From an uncultured Peptostreptococcaceae bacterium (GTDB taxonomy: Bacteria; Bacillota; Clostridia; Peptostreptococcales; Peptostreptococcaceae): a DNA stretch of 64,000 nt. Positions 27,362-36,509 of the stretch are shown here, one piece after another. Each line of letters starts with the position of its first letter. Position 1 is the stretch's first letter. The notes beneath the pieces were generated by a model that was not told the DNA's origin, did no database searches, and saw nothing but the letters and a program-made list of their open reading frames with translations. The stretch is from contig CAMTIM010000059.1 of the NCBI GenBank assembly GCA_947072565.1, positions 1-64,000 of the forward strand, read 5' to 3'. The position numbers and the translations under genes are program-made.

Positions 27362-27685
27362 TTATTTTTTTCTTTTTTTTATTACAGTCCTTTTTTTTAT
27401 GATTTTTGTTTTATTAGATAAATTTGAAGAAGTGATAGCTACATCAGGAACAGGTGGAACAAATACATCATCATTAGATGGACAACTTTCAACAGATGCA
27501 ATTAAAGCTATCTCATCTGATAAAGTAGCCAAAAAAGCAGCCAATATATTTAAATCATTAGAATTGAGGTCTTCTGCAATAGCAATTGCTATGGTAGATG
27601 CAAGTACTATGTAATCTACATATCCAAATTTGCACAATTTGGATTTAGGCGTATTTTGACCTTCATTTATACCATTACAACCCAT
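27362..27685 (-). CDS. small protein of unknown function
   Basis: 107 residues. ATG 27685 with AGGAGGT 10 nt upstream, so translation is likely. A Cys-containing N-terminus (MGCNGIN, KLCKFG) is followed by a helical core (VLASTIAIAIAEDLNSNDLN, then LAAFLATLSDEIALIASV). After a Pro/Ser linker it ends in a very basic tail (KKRTVIKKRKK). The core resembles the short DUF6774-type motif found in clostridial proteins, but I hold this loosely. It lies among sporulation genes, between the SpoIVB-type protease and an amidase, so a spore role is plausible. Confidence 0.75.
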   Translation of the reverse strand: MGCNGINEGQNTPKSKLCKFGYVDYIVLASTIAIAIAEDLNSNDLNILAAFLATLSDEIALIASVESCPSNDDVFVPPVPDVAITSSNLSNKTKIIKKRTVIKKRKK

Positions 27686-27834
27686 ATTTAAAAATACCTC
27701 CTAGTAAAAAGTTCTATATAAATATATATGTAATTAAAAAAAAATAAAAACTCATACATATAAATTTTATAAATATTGGAAACAATACTAGAAGTATTTA
27801 ATAAAAACATTAAAGTATGAAGGGAGTATAAAAT

Positions 27835-28629
27835 ATGAAGAAATATAGATTATTAGTTACAATCATAATTGCTATGGGAATAATAATCATAGGAACTACA
27901 AATCCTATTACAAATCTTTATAAAAGCACTAATTTAATTAATAAAGGAGTAAATCCTAAAGCACAATCAAATAATTCAAAAAATAATCCAAAAGATTTAT
28001 TAATATGTATAGATCCAGGTCATCAAGAAAAGGGAGATAGTAGCTTAGAACCTGCTGCACCAGACTCATCGCAAACTAAGGCTAAGGTATCATCAGGAGC
28101 TAGTGGTGTAGCTACTAAAAAACCAGAATATATGTTAAACTTAGAAGCATCCACAGTTTTAAAACATATATTAGAAGGTAAGGGATATCGTGTTGTTATG
28201 ACTAGGGAGACTAATGATGTCAATATAAGTAATGCACAAAGGGCAATAATGGCTAATGAAAAAAATGCAGATATGGTTATAAGAGTACATGCAGATAGTT
28301 TGGATAATTCATCAAAGACAGGTGCATCAATCTTAATACCATCAAAAGACAATAAACATACATCTAGCATATATGAGAAAAGTAACAATTGCGCTAAGTC
28401 TGTTAGTGAACATATGAAAAAAGCAGGCATAGAATTAAATGGAATATTTGAAAGAGGAGATTTAACAGGATTTAATTGGTCTAAAGTACCTGTAGTTTTA
28501 GTAGAGATGGGATTTTTGAGCAATTATAATGAAGACTATATGATGTCTAGTCCAGAGTATCAAAGAAAACTAATGCAAAGTATAGCAGATGGAGTAGAAG
28601 CTTATTTTGGCAACAATTCTAATTTATAG
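27835..28629 (+). CDS. N-acetylmuramoyl-L-alanine amidase (amidase_3)
   Basis: Zinc amidase that cleaves the MurNAc-L-Ala bond, 264 residues. N-terminal membrane anchor or signal (about 7-27), then the amidase_3 domain: first zinc His in IDPGHQ, second His in VIRVHADS, catalytic Glu in VLVEMGFLSN. It resembles the CwlD type that helps make spore-cortex muramic lactam, and it lies in a sporulation neighbourhood. Orthology to CwlD is not certain. ATG with AAGGGAG upstream. Confidence 0.9.
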   Translation: MKKYRLLVTIIIAMGIIIIGTTNPITNLYKSTNLINKGVNPKAQSNNSKNNPKDLLICIDPGHQEKGDSSLEPAAPDSSQTKAKVSSGASGVATKKPEYMLNLEASTVLKHILEGKGYRVVMTRETNDVNISNAQRAIMANEKNADMVIRVHADSLDNSSKTGASILIPSKDNKHTSSIYEKSNNCAKSVSEHMKKAGIELNGIFERGDLTGFNWSKVPVVLVEMGFLSNYNEDYMMSSPEYQRKLMQSIADGVEAYFGNNSNL

Positions 28630-28686
28630 ATTGTTAAATATATGAGCAAATTGAATTTTTATGACTAAATAAATCGGGTGATGGCA

Positions 28687-29412
28687 ATGAAAAAAAAATT
28701 AGAAAGTGCTTATGCAAAAGCATTATCAAATACATTTAAAGCAGTAAATCCAATTAAGAAAAGTGTAATTAAAACAACTTGTGAGGTACATCTATTTATA
28801 CAAGAAAATGCGATAGAAATATTGAAAAATGAAGGATATTACAATGAATATGAATTTTTCAAACAATATTTAGTAGAAATAAACAAAGGTTTAGTTTGGG
28901 CAGATCAAGATTTCAAATCATATCATCATTTTTACAATGCTAAGGAAGGTAAAGGCAAATATGGATATGATGAAAATGCAATGACAGTTGCTAAAACATA
29001 TTATAATAAGGCAATAAAATATTTTGTAATAGGTAATTATTCAAAAAGTTTATTTTTCTTTGGAGCAGCATGCCATATAATACAGGACTTAACAATTCCT
29101 CAACATGCAAAGGGACGATTATTAGATAATCATAGACAATTTGAAACTTATGTAAAAGAAAATTACAATAAAATAAAGCGATTTAAATCGCATCAAGATT
29201 CAATAGTATTAAATAGCATAGAAGAATATGCTGATTATAATTCCTTGTATGCACTTAGAGTAGATCATATGTATAGGAATATAGAAGATTTAAATACTAA
29301 GTTTTATTTAATAGCAGTGAAGAGTATTACATTATCTCAAAAAACTACTGCTGGTTGTATGATAATGTTTTTTGAAGATTTAATGTGCATGGATAATAAT
29401 GAGTATCTTTAA
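28687..29412 (+). CDS. zinc-dependent phospholipase C-like protein without signal peptide
   Basis: 241 residues similar to the zinc-dependent phospholipase C / S1-P1 nuclease fold. Landmarks are W74 in the VWADQD region, paired His (KSYHHFYN) and the signature FFGAACHIIQDLTIPQHA. Several His/Asp could bind three zinc ions. Secreted family members start at a Trp exposed after signal removal. Here the N-terminus is Lys-rich with no signal peptide, so the protein should stay inside. Start ATG 28687 has GGGTG 6 nt upstream; GTG 28678 and ATG 28681 are alternatives. Substrate unknown. Confidence 0.75.
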   Translation: MKKKLESAYAKALSNTFKAVNPIKKSVIKTTCEVHLFIQENAIEILKNEGYYNEYEFFKQYLVEINKGLVWADQDFKSYHHFYNAKEGKGKYGYDENAMTVAKTYYNKAIKYFVIGNYSKSLFFFGAACHIIQDLTIPQHAKGRLLDNHRQFETYVKENYNKIKRFKSHQDSIVLNSIEEYADYNSLYALRVDHMYRNIEDLNTKFYLIAVKSITLSQKTTAGCMIMFFEDLMCMDNNEYL

Positions 29413-29438
29413 AATTATAATTTTAGATTTATAAAATT

Positions 29439-29501
29439 AAAATTAGAATATAAATGTATTTTATAAATTAAGAATACATGTATATTCTAATTTTATTTTT
29501 T
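29439..29501 (+). terminator. long two-part terminator hairpin
   Basis: Outer 14-bp arms (29439-29452 and 29481-29494, AAAATTAGAATATA and its complement) enclose inner arms ATGTATT/AATACAT. ATTTTTT follows. Confidence 0.85.
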
Positions 29502-29549
29502 GTATTATAAAATTAAAATAAATAACTTGAAAAGTGTATTTTACTATAC

Positions 29550-29578
29550 TTGATTTAAGTTAAAAAAGAATATATTAT
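29550..29578 (+). promoter_or_regulatory. promoter of the ABC-F gene
   Basis: TTGATT (29550-29555), 17 nt, TATTAT (29573-29578), 44 nt before the start codon. Confidence 0.6.
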
Positions 29579-29622
29579 TATATAGAATAAATAGACAATA
29601 AAACTAACAAAGAGGTGGCAAA

Positions 29623-31173
29623 ATGCTAGTAGTAGAAAATGTAAGTCATGGTTTCGGAGCGAGAACTATACTAGAGAATGTTTCATTTAGGCTTAGAAAA
29701 GGTGAACATATAGCACTAGTTGGTGCAAATGGAGAAGGGAAATCAAGTTTTTTAAATATAATAACAAAAAAGCTTATGCCGGATGCTGGTAATATAAAGT
29801 GGTCATCAAGAGCTACTGTAGGATATTTAGATCAACATACAGTACTTAGTAAAGGAAATACTATAAGAGACATATTAAGAGAAGCATTCAAATCAATGTT
29901 TGATTTAGAGCAAGAAATGATACTTATGTATGACAAAATGGGTGAAGCTAATGATGATGAAATGACAAAATTATTAGAAGAAACAGCAGAAATACAAACA
30001 ATATTAGAAAATAGTGGATTCTATATGATAGATGCAAAAATTCAAGAAGTTGCAAATGGATTAGGATTAGGCGAAATAGGATTAGATAGAGATGTATGTG
30101 ATTTAAGTGGAGGTCAAAGAACAAAAGTACTTTTAACTAAATTATTACTTGAAAATCCTACAATATTAATACTAGACGAGCCTACAAACTACTTAGATGA
30201 AGAACATATAACTTGGTTAACAAGATATCTTCAAGAATATGAAAATAGTTTTATATTAGTATCTCATGATATCGACTTTATAAACAATACATGTAACGTA
30301 ATTTATCATATGGAAAATGGTGAATTAAGTAGATATAAAGGAAACTATGATGAGTTTGTTAGACTTAATGATATAAAGAAACGTCAAGAAGAACAAGCTT
30401 ATGATAGACAAATTGAAGAAAGAAAGAAATTAGAAGATTTTGTAGCTAGAAATAAAGCTAGAGTTGCTACTCGTGGTATGGCAAACAGTAGACAAAAGAA
30501 ATTAGATAAGATGGAAGTTTTAGAAAGACCAAAAGAAAAGATAAAGCCTACATTTGGATTTAAAGAAGCTAGAGTACCAAGTAGATTTGTATTCCAAACT
30601 GAAGAATTAATATTAGGATATGATGAAGCTTTAACTAGTCCTCTTAACTTTACGCTAGAGAGAAATAAAAAAGTTGCATTAAAAGGTATGAATGGTGTAG
30701 GTAAATCTACATTACTTAAAACGTTACTTGGAATAGTAAAACCTTTTGCTGGAGAGGTTAAACTAGGAGACTATCTAGAAGTTGGATATTTTGAACAAGA
30801 GAGTTCAAGAGAAAACTACAATACTCCTATTGAAGAAATATGGTCAGAGTTCCCAGGACTTACTAACTTTGAAGTAAGACAACATCTTGCTAAATGTGGA
30901 CTAACTAATGAACATATAACTAGTCAAATGAGAGTTTTAAGTGGAGGAGAAGCTGCTAAGGTAAGATTATGTAAGGTTATGCTAAAGAGTATAAACTTAT
31001 TAGTACTTGATGAGCCTACAAACCATTTAGATGTAGAAGCTAAAGATGAATTAAAAAAAGCAATAAAAGAATTCAGAGGAACAGTTCTTTTAGTTTGCCA
31101 TGAACCAGAATTTTATATGGATATAGTTGACGATGTATGGAATATAGAAGATTTCACTACTAAAATAGTTTAA
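29623..31173 (+). CDS. ABC-F family ATP-binding protein
   Basis: 516 residues with two ABC ATPase domains and no membrane segments: Walker A GANGEGKSS and GMNGVGKST, signatures DLSGGQ and VLSGGE, and Walker B ILDEPTNYLD and LVLDEPTNHLD. The charged linker (about 240-305) is the P-site tRNA interaction motif region. Such proteins act on ribosomes, as translation factors or antibiotic protection. Housekeeping versus resistance cannot be told from sequence. ATG with AGAGGTGG upstream; own promoter. Confidence 0.93.
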   Translation: MLVVENVSHGFGARTILENVSFRLRKGEHIALVGANGEGKSSFLNIITKKLMPDAGNIKWSSRATVGYLDQHTVLSKGNTIRDILREAFKSMFDLEQEMILMYDKMGEANDDEMTKLLEETAEIQTILENSGFYMIDAKIQEVANGLGLGEIGLDRDVCDLSGGQRTKVLLTKLLLENPTILILDEPTNYLDEEHITWLTRYLQEYENSFILVSHDIDFINNTCNVIYHMENGELSRYKGNYDEFVRLNDIKKRQEEQAYDRQIEERKKLEDFVARNKARVATRGMANSRQKKLDKMEVLERPKEKIKPTFGFKEARVPSRFVFQTEELILGYDEALTSPLNFTLERNKKVALKGMNGVGKSTLLKTLLGIVKPFAGEVKLGDYLEVGYFEQESSRENYNTPIEEIWSEFPGLTNFEVRQHLAKCGLTNEHITSQMRVLSGGEAAKVRLCKVMLKSINLLVLDEPTNHLDVEAKDELKKAIKEFRGTVLLVCHEPEFYMDIVDDVWNIEDFTTKIV

Positions 31174-31250
31174 TTATAGATAGTATTTTATTTGGGTATA
31201 TTATTAGGGATATTAAAAAATAAATAGGAAGCTTTAGGGGCGCTGAGTAA

Positions 31251-31886
31251 ATGAAAAAAATTTTGAATATAATATTTTCTATATGCTTTAGCATACTAAT
31301 AATAACAGGAATAATAAAATTTACGGTAGGATTTAAAGAACTTTATTATTATGATATAGATAAATTAAATATACCTATATTGTCTAACCTATCAGAAGAA
31401 GAAATAATATTAAATTATGATTATCTAATAGATTACAACTTAGGAAAAGATGATAATAATTTTCAAATGCCAACTATAAAATCATCACCACAAGGGAAAA
31501 TACATTTTGAAGAAGTTAGAGATATTTTTCAAAACATAAATAAATTATTTGATTTATGTTTAGTTATTTCTATAATAGGCGTATTTATAAATTTAAAATA
31601 TAAAAATACAAAATTTTTAAATATAACTTCAAAATCATTAATAAGTATACCTATAATACTAGCACTTCCTATTGTGATAAACTTTGAAGGTAGTTTTGTT
31701 ATTTTTCATAAGCTTATGTTTAGTAATGATTACTGGATATTTGATCCTAACTTAGATCCTGTGATAGATATGTTACCACAACAGTTTTTCTTTCATGCTG
31801 GAGTTATGATTTTATCACTTATACTAGTATCAAGCATATTAATGTATGTAGTATATAGATTGTTAAATGTAAAAAGAGAGCAATAA
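31251..31886 (+). CDS. TIGR01906-type integral membrane protein
   Basis: 211 residues with four hydrophobic segments (about 4-24, 103-118, 129-147, 180-203). A large extracytoplasmic loop between the first two holds the family-like stretch LSEEEIILNYDYLIDYN. Function unknown. ATG with AGGGGCG upstream. The stop codon lies inside the terminator stem. Confidence 0.75.
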   Translation: MKKILNIIFSICFSILIITGIIKFTVGFKELYYYDIDKLNIPILSNLSEEEIILNYDYLIDYNLGKDDNNFQMPTIKSSPQGKIHFEEVRDIFQNINKLFDLCLVISIIGVFINLKYKNTKFLNITSKSLISIPIILALPIVINFEGSFVIFHKLMFSNDYWIFDPNLDPVIDMLPQQFFFHAGVMILSLILVSSILMYVVYRLLNVKREQ

Positions 31887-31901
31887 TATTGCTCTCTTTT
31901 T
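31872..31901 (+). terminator. terminator overlapping the end of the preceding gene
   Basis: AAAAAGAGAGCAATA and TATTGCTCTCTTTTT. The left arm encodes the last residues (KREQ) and the stop. Confidence 0.93.
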
Positions 31902-31954
31902 ATGCTACATATAAAATTGTATGAAATATAAATTTAATCATCTAGGATGTTATG

Positions 31955-32245
31955 TTACTTTTTACTTGAAATTTTAATAATATCTTGGAATTTACCCATA
32001 ATATACTCATAGTTATTTTTATTGTGAGGAAGCATACAACTTGAACAGTCTTTAAAACCATTTTTGCTATATTTAAAATTTCCACCACAATTTTCACCTA
32101 AAGCATATAAAGGGCAATAACAAAATAAACAGTTAAATTCATCTGGTTTATTAGTTTTGTGGCAAGGAAAATATTCACATGCTTTGTGGTTAAAAAACTT
32201 GTAATTATCAGTTTTTTGTTCAGGGAATTTATAATCATCACTCAT
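31955..32245 (-). CDS. cysteine-rich small domain protein
   Basis: 96 residues with about ten Cys in pairs (CEYFPC, CLFCYC, CGG, CSSC), matching the cysteine-rich small domain (PF04071) that probably binds a metal. The domain is often found near cobalamin or corrinoid genes, but none are near here. ATG 32245 with AGGAGGT upstream on the minus strand. Stands alone. Confidence 0.85.
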   Translation of the reverse strand: MSDDYKFPEQKTDNYKFFNHKACEYFPCHKTNKPDEFNCLFCYCPLYALGENCGGNFKYSKNGFKDCSSCMLPHNKNNYEYIMGKFQDIIKISSKK

Positions 32246-32458
32246 ACTATTTACCTCCTAATTGTATCTATCAATATAATTATACTAAATATTTACATTA
32301 GTGGTATAATAAAAAAGATTTCTATATAAGTATTTATATATAACTTAAAGTGAATATAATTTATTAGATTAAATAAATTATATATCCAAAATAAAAAGTA
32401 TTAAATTAAGAATTTAAAATGAATATTAAATAAGTATTAAAAATAAAGAGGTGTTATC

Positions 32459-33742
32459 ATGGAAAAGAAACAAGAAAGAGCGCTGCTTGTAGGACTTAAT
32501 ATAACTTCTACAGCAAGAAAAATTGATGATATTGATATAAATGAATCAATGGAAGAATTAAAAGAATTAGCAAAAGCTGCAGGTGCTGAGGTAGTAGGAA
32601 GCTTAATTCAAAATAAACAAACTAGAGATGCAGCATTTTATGTAGGAAAAGGAAAAGTTGAAGAGATAAAAGCATATGTTAATTCTTTAGATGCAACGGT
32701 AGTGATTTTTAATGATGAATTATCAGGGGCGCATATAAGAAATATAGAAGAAGTAGTTGGAGTAAAAGTTATAGACAGAACTACCTTAATATTAGACATA
32801 TTCGCTCAAAGGGCATTAACAAAAGAAGGTAAACTTCAAGTAGAAATTGCGCAATTAAAATACAGATTACCAAGACTTTCAGGAATGGGAGGAGCTCTAG
32901 GTAAAACTGGTGCAGGAATAGGTGCTAGAGGACCAGGTGAACAAAAATTAGAAATAGATAAAAGACATATACTTAATAAAGCAGCAGATATAAGACGTGA
33001 GCTTAAAGAAATTAGAAAAGTTAGAGAAACGCAAAGAGTTCAACGTCTAAAATCTAATATACCTATAGTTGCAATAGTAGGATATACAAATGCAGGTAAA
33101 TCTACTTTATTAAATGAATTAATAAAAACTCACAAAGATTATGAAAAAGAAAAAGAAGTATTTGCAAAAGATATGTTATTTGCTACTTTAGATGTAACTC
33201 TTAGAAAAGCTTTATTACCAAACAAAAAAGAGTTTTTAGTTGTAGATACTGTTGGATTTGTTAGTAAATTACCACATGATTTAGTAGACGCATTTAAAGC
33301 CACTCTAGAAGAAGTTCATTATGCAGATTTAATATTACATGTAATAGATGCTACAAATAGTAGTTATGAACTTCAAAAGAAAACTACAGAAACAGTTCTT
33401 AAAGAATTAGGTGCAAATGATAAACAAACTATAATAGTATATAATAAAATTGATAGACTAGATTTAGATATATATCCTAAAAACACTGATGAGACAATAT
33501 ATATATCAGCTAAAAAGGGTACTAATATGCCAGAGTTATTACAGCTTGTTCAAGATGCAATAATGGAAAAAACATATGCAGTAAAACTTTTACTACCTTA
33601 TGAAAGAGGAGATATATTTAGTAAAGTAAAAGATAAATATAATGTGGAAAGTTTTGAATATGTAGAAAATGGAATAACTCTTGATGTAAATTTACAAGAA
33701 GCAGACTATAATATATATAAAGAGTATATATTAGATAAGTAG
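32459..33742 (+). CDS. hflX: ribosome-associated GTPase HflX
   Basis: 427 residues. The N-terminal HflX domain has the GPGEQKLEIDKR stretch and a coiled linker. The G domain has G1 GYTNAGKST, G3 DTVGF and G4 NKID. HflX splits stalled or hibernating ribosomes, notably in heat stress. ATG with AGAGGTG upstream. The next gene begins 8 nt after its stop and is probably co-translated. Confidence 0.96.
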   Translation: MEKKQERALLVGLNITSTARKIDDIDINESMEELKELAKAAGAEVVGSLIQNKQTRDAAFYVGKGKVEEIKAYVNSLDATVVIFNDELSGAHIRNIEEVVGVKVIDRTTLILDIFAQRALTKEGKLQVEIAQLKYRLPRLSGMGGALGKTGAGIGARGPGEQKLEIDKRHILNKAADIRRELKEIRKVRETQRVQRLKSNIPIVAIVGYTNAGKSTLLNELIKTHKDYEKEKEVFAKDMLFATLDVTLRKALLPNKKEFLVVDTVGFVSKLPHDLVDAFKATLEEVHYADLILHVIDATNSSYELQKKTTETVLKELGANDKQTIIVYNKIDRLDLDIYPKNTDETIYISAKKGTNMPELLQLVQDAIMEKTYAVKLLLPYERGDIFSKVKDKYNVESFEYVENGITLDVNLQEADYNIYKEYILDK

Positions 33743-33750
33743 GTAAGGTT

Positions 33751-34416
33751 ATGAATATAAGTTGGGATAATATAGACAACTTGGAAGACTATTACGTAAC
33801 ATATCTTCTATACAAAGAATCAAAAACAGTATCTCAAATCAGTAAAATAAGGAATCTATCAATTTCACAAGTTAATGACCAATTAATAATGGCTAAGTTA
33901 GAGATAAAAGCAATGCTTAGAGATAAAGTAGAACTATCTAAAGATACTATAGATAAATTTCTAGTATTAAATAAGCATGATAGGCTACAATTTATGAGTG
34001 AATTAAATAGTGAAAGAATGATAGACCTTAAAAGAAGACTTTACAAAAGAATACTAGTTGAAAAAAATGCTGAAGACCTTATGACTTTGATTTGGGCAAC
34101 TGGCGAATTAAAGGACGATAGATTTTTAAAACTATTACATCCTCTAACTAGCCATAGACATTCAGACGTAAGGAGAATAACATATTCAGCTCTTAGAAAA
34201 ATAGAATCACCAAGCAGTAGAGAGTACTTACAAAGAGGCCTATATGACACCAATCCACAAACTAAACAGTATTGTGCAAAAGCACTTTCTAAGATAGGAA
34301 ATGAAAATAGTTTAAGAATGTTAAGACAGCTTAAGAGTAAAAAACAATTTGAAAAAGACTATGTGTTAAGAGCATATGAAGAAGCTATTGATACATTAGA
34401 AAAATCAGATAAATAA
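33751..34416 (+). CDS. HEAT-repeat protein with N-terminal helix-turn-helix-like region
   Basis: 221 residues. Residues about 15-55 look like a sigma-type or DeoR-like helix-turn-helix (SKTVSQISKIRNLSISQVND). From about 105 onward there are HEAT-like helical repeats (DDRFLKLLHPL, SDVRRITYSALRKI, PQTKQYCAKALSKIG). No enzymatic motif. Co-transcribed with hflX, so a role as ribosome or RNA scaffold or regulator is possible but unproven. Confidence 0.75.
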   Translation: MNISWDNIDNLEDYYVTYLLYKESKTVSQISKIRNLSISQVNDQLIMAKLEIKAMLRDKVELSKDTIDKFLVLNKHDRLQFMSELNSERMIDLKRRLYKRILVEKNAEDLMTLIWATGELKDDRFLKLLHPLTSHRHSDVRRITYSALRKIESPSSREYLQRGLYDTNPQTKQYCAKALSKIGNENSLRMLRQLKSKKQFEKDYVLRAYEEAIDTLEKSDK

Positions 34417-34518
34417 CATAAACAATTGATACTTAACATATAATGAACAAATTAACTATTTATCTATGGTGTATCTCCAGAAGTTAACATAAAAATAAAG
34501 TTAATAGGAGGGGTTAAA

Positions 34519-34956
34519 ATGATAGTAAGACGTTGCGCAGGTGGAGTAGTGTTTTATGCAAATAAAGTGCTTATGATAAAAAATGATAGAGCTGAGTGGA
34601 CACTTCCAAAAGGTAATATTTATGATAAAGAACTTCAATATGATAGTGCAGTTCTTAGAGTAAAGGAAGAAACAGGTATAGATGCTAGTGTAATTGATGT
34701 AGCTGGAGACACTATGTATGAGTTTTTTTCAAGAAGTAGACAACAACGAGTATGTAATGCAATAATGTGGTATATTATGGAAACTGAAAATACCCAATAC
34801 ATACTAAAGGATGAACTTGTCGATGGTGGCTTTTTCAAAGTAAAAGATGCCATAGAGATGTTAACACACAGCAAAGAGAAATCTTTAGTAGAAATATCAT
34901 ATAAGAAATATAAAGAAATTAAAAAACAAGATGCAGAGGGCAATGCTGTACTGTAA
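34519..34956 (+). CDS. Nudix hydrolase with atypical Nudix box
   Basis: 145 residues, typical of small Nudix pyrophosphohydrolases. The box reads GNIYDKE, seven residues, then LRVKEETGI. The conserved glycine and the metal-binding EE pair are kept, but the usual RE before them is LR. Activity is therefore uncertain, although the metal site may survive. ATG with AGGAGGGG upstream. Single gene followed by a terminator. Confidence 0.85.
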   Translation: MIVRRCAGGVVFYANKVLMIKNDRAEWTLPKGNIYDKELQYDSAVLRVKEETGIDASVIDVAGDTMYEFFSRSRQQRVCNAIMWYIMETENTQYILKDELVDGGFFKVKDAIEMLTHSKEKSLVEISYKKYKEIKKQDAEGNAVL

Positions 34957-34983
34957 ATGATTAATAAATTAGAAGATAAACTA

Positions 34984-35010
34984 AAGAAAGGGCATAGCCC
35001 TTTCTTTTTT
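34984..35010 (+). terminator. terminator of the Nudix gene
   Basis: AAAGAAAGGGC and GCCCTTTCTTT with a 3-nt loop, then TTT. Confidence 0.93.
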
Positions 35011-35160
35011 GATTTATACAATTATATTGGATATAATAAATAATAGATATTATGTAAATAAATATAAGTTATTAAAATTAAAAAAATTTAGTTAAGTATA
35101 ATCTAATTAATTTTTATTGATATATATTTTGAAATTTAAATTATAAAACTGGAGGAGATT

Positions 35161-35805
35161 ATGAGTACATATAAAACATTACATGAATTTGGAATGGATG
35201 AAATTACAATAGAGAAATCTACATTTATAGGATATGCAAAACCGATAAAAACCGAAGAAGAGGCAATAGAATTTATTAATGAAATAAAGAAAAAACATAA
35301 AGATGCAAGACATAACGTATGGTCGTATACAGTTGGTAAAAATATGAATATACAAAGATATAGTGATGATGGAGAGCCACAAGGAACCGCAGGTATTCCT
35401 ACACTAGAAGTTATAAAAAAAGAAGACTTAAGAGATGTGGTAATTGTTGTTACTAGATACTTTGGAGGTATAAAGCTAGGAGCTGGAGGATTGGTTAGAG
35501 CTTATACTAAAGGAGCTAAAATCGGTATAGAAGCAGGTAAGGTGATACAAAAGGTACTTTATAAAGAAGTTAGTATTAAGATAGATTACACCCAGCTTGG
35601 AAAAGTTCAAAATGAAATAATGAATATGGGATACTTTATCAAGGATACTATATATGAAGAAAATGTTGAGATAGTTGTGTATTCAAGAAGTAGTGAAGTT
35701 GAAAATATAATAACTAAAATAACAGACATAACTAGTGCAACAGCAGATATACAAATAGGGGAAGAATTATATTTATCAGAATCAGATGGAAATATAATAT
35801 TGTAG
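35161..35805 (+). CDS. YigZ/IMPACT family protein
   Basis: 214 residues. The N-terminal UPF0029/IMPACT domain has the signature RYSDDGEPQGTAGIP and VTRYFGGIKLGAGGL. The C-terminal ~70 residues form the small DUF1949-like ferredoxin domain. Eukaryotic IMPACT inhibits GCN2; the bacterial role is unknown. ATG with GGAGGAG upstream. Confidence 0.92.
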   Translation: MSTYKTLHEFGMDEITIEKSTFIGYAKPIKTEEEAIEFINEIKKKHKDARHNVWSYTVGKNMNIQRYSDDGEPQGTAGIPTLEVIKKEDLRDVVIVVTRYFGGIKLGAGGLVRAYTKGAKIGIEAGKVIQKVLYKEVSIKIDYTQLGKVQNEIMNMGYFIKDTIYEENVEIVVYSRSSEVENIITKITDITSATADIQIGEELYLSESDGNIIL

Positions 35806-35909
35806 AGTTTAACTTATATTTTATGCACCATTAAGAACATTAAAAAATATTATACTAATATGATATGTGTAAAATATATCATAAGTAAAATATATAAGGT
35901 GTGAGGTGT

Positions 35910-36422
35910 ATGAGAAGTAAAGCCTGTGATAGAAGACATGCGTTAGTAGAAGAATTATGCAATGATTGGGATAAACTAAATATTTCAGCAAAAGCTTTGA
36001 TTGTAACAGGAATGTTATTATTTATATCTGTGATATTTATTGCATTTTATAGTAATGGTGATAATGGAATGAGACAGTCTGTTGAAGTTGTTTTTAGGTC
36101 TAGTTTATCATCTGTATTTGGTTTTTTGTTAAGTTCAAACATTAAAACTCAAAAACCAAAAAATAATAATTCAAATACTAATTCTATGATGAGAAAAGAA
36201 AGTGAAGAAGATTGTGAAGTAGAAATAGAAGTATATAACTACAAAGAGGGTAATCTTATACAAATAGCTATAGCACTATTTGTTTGTGTAGTATCTATAA
36301 CTTGTATATTAGTAATATATATTACTGATAATTCTCAAAATATCCCATCAATATCTCATTTAAGAGATCTTATGTGTATATCTATAGGATTTTTATTAGG
36401 AGAATCTAATATAAAAAAATAA
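35910..36422 (+). CDS. membrane protein of unknown function
   Basis: 170 residues with hydrophobic segments at about 32-50, 67-80, 124-144 and 155-165. A charged central loop is rich in Asn, Glu and Lys (about 85-115). The N-terminus holds two Cys (KACDRRH, ELCNDW). Start ATG 35910 with AAGGTG 8 nt upstream; GTG 35901 overlaps that site. I recognise no family. Confidence 0.7.
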   Translation: MRSKACDRRHALVEELCNDWDKLNISAKALIVTGMLLFISVIFIAFYSNGDNGMRQSVEVVFRSSLSSVFGFLLSSNIKTQKPKNNNSNTNSMMRKESEEDCEVEIEVYNYKEGNLIQIAIALFVCVVSITCILVIYITDNSQNIPSISHLRDLMCISIGFLLGESNIKK

Positions 36423-36453
36423 GAATATAGTAAAAATTTATAATTTAGTTATT

Positions 36454-36488
36454 TAAGTGGATAAATAAATTCAATGTTTATCCACTTA
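36454..36488. terminator. bidirectional hairpin between convergent genes
   Basis: TAAGTGGATAAA and TTTATCCACTTA form a 12-bp stem serving the membrane-protein gene and the TauE-like pair. Confidence 0.8.
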
Positions 36489-36509
36489 TTCTTAATATAA
36501 TTAACTTAT

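Noticed and set aside
27752-27759. CATACATA as a sigma-E -10 element for the amidase gene
   Set aside because: The -10 fits, but no acceptable -35 was found at 13-15 nt; too little for a call.
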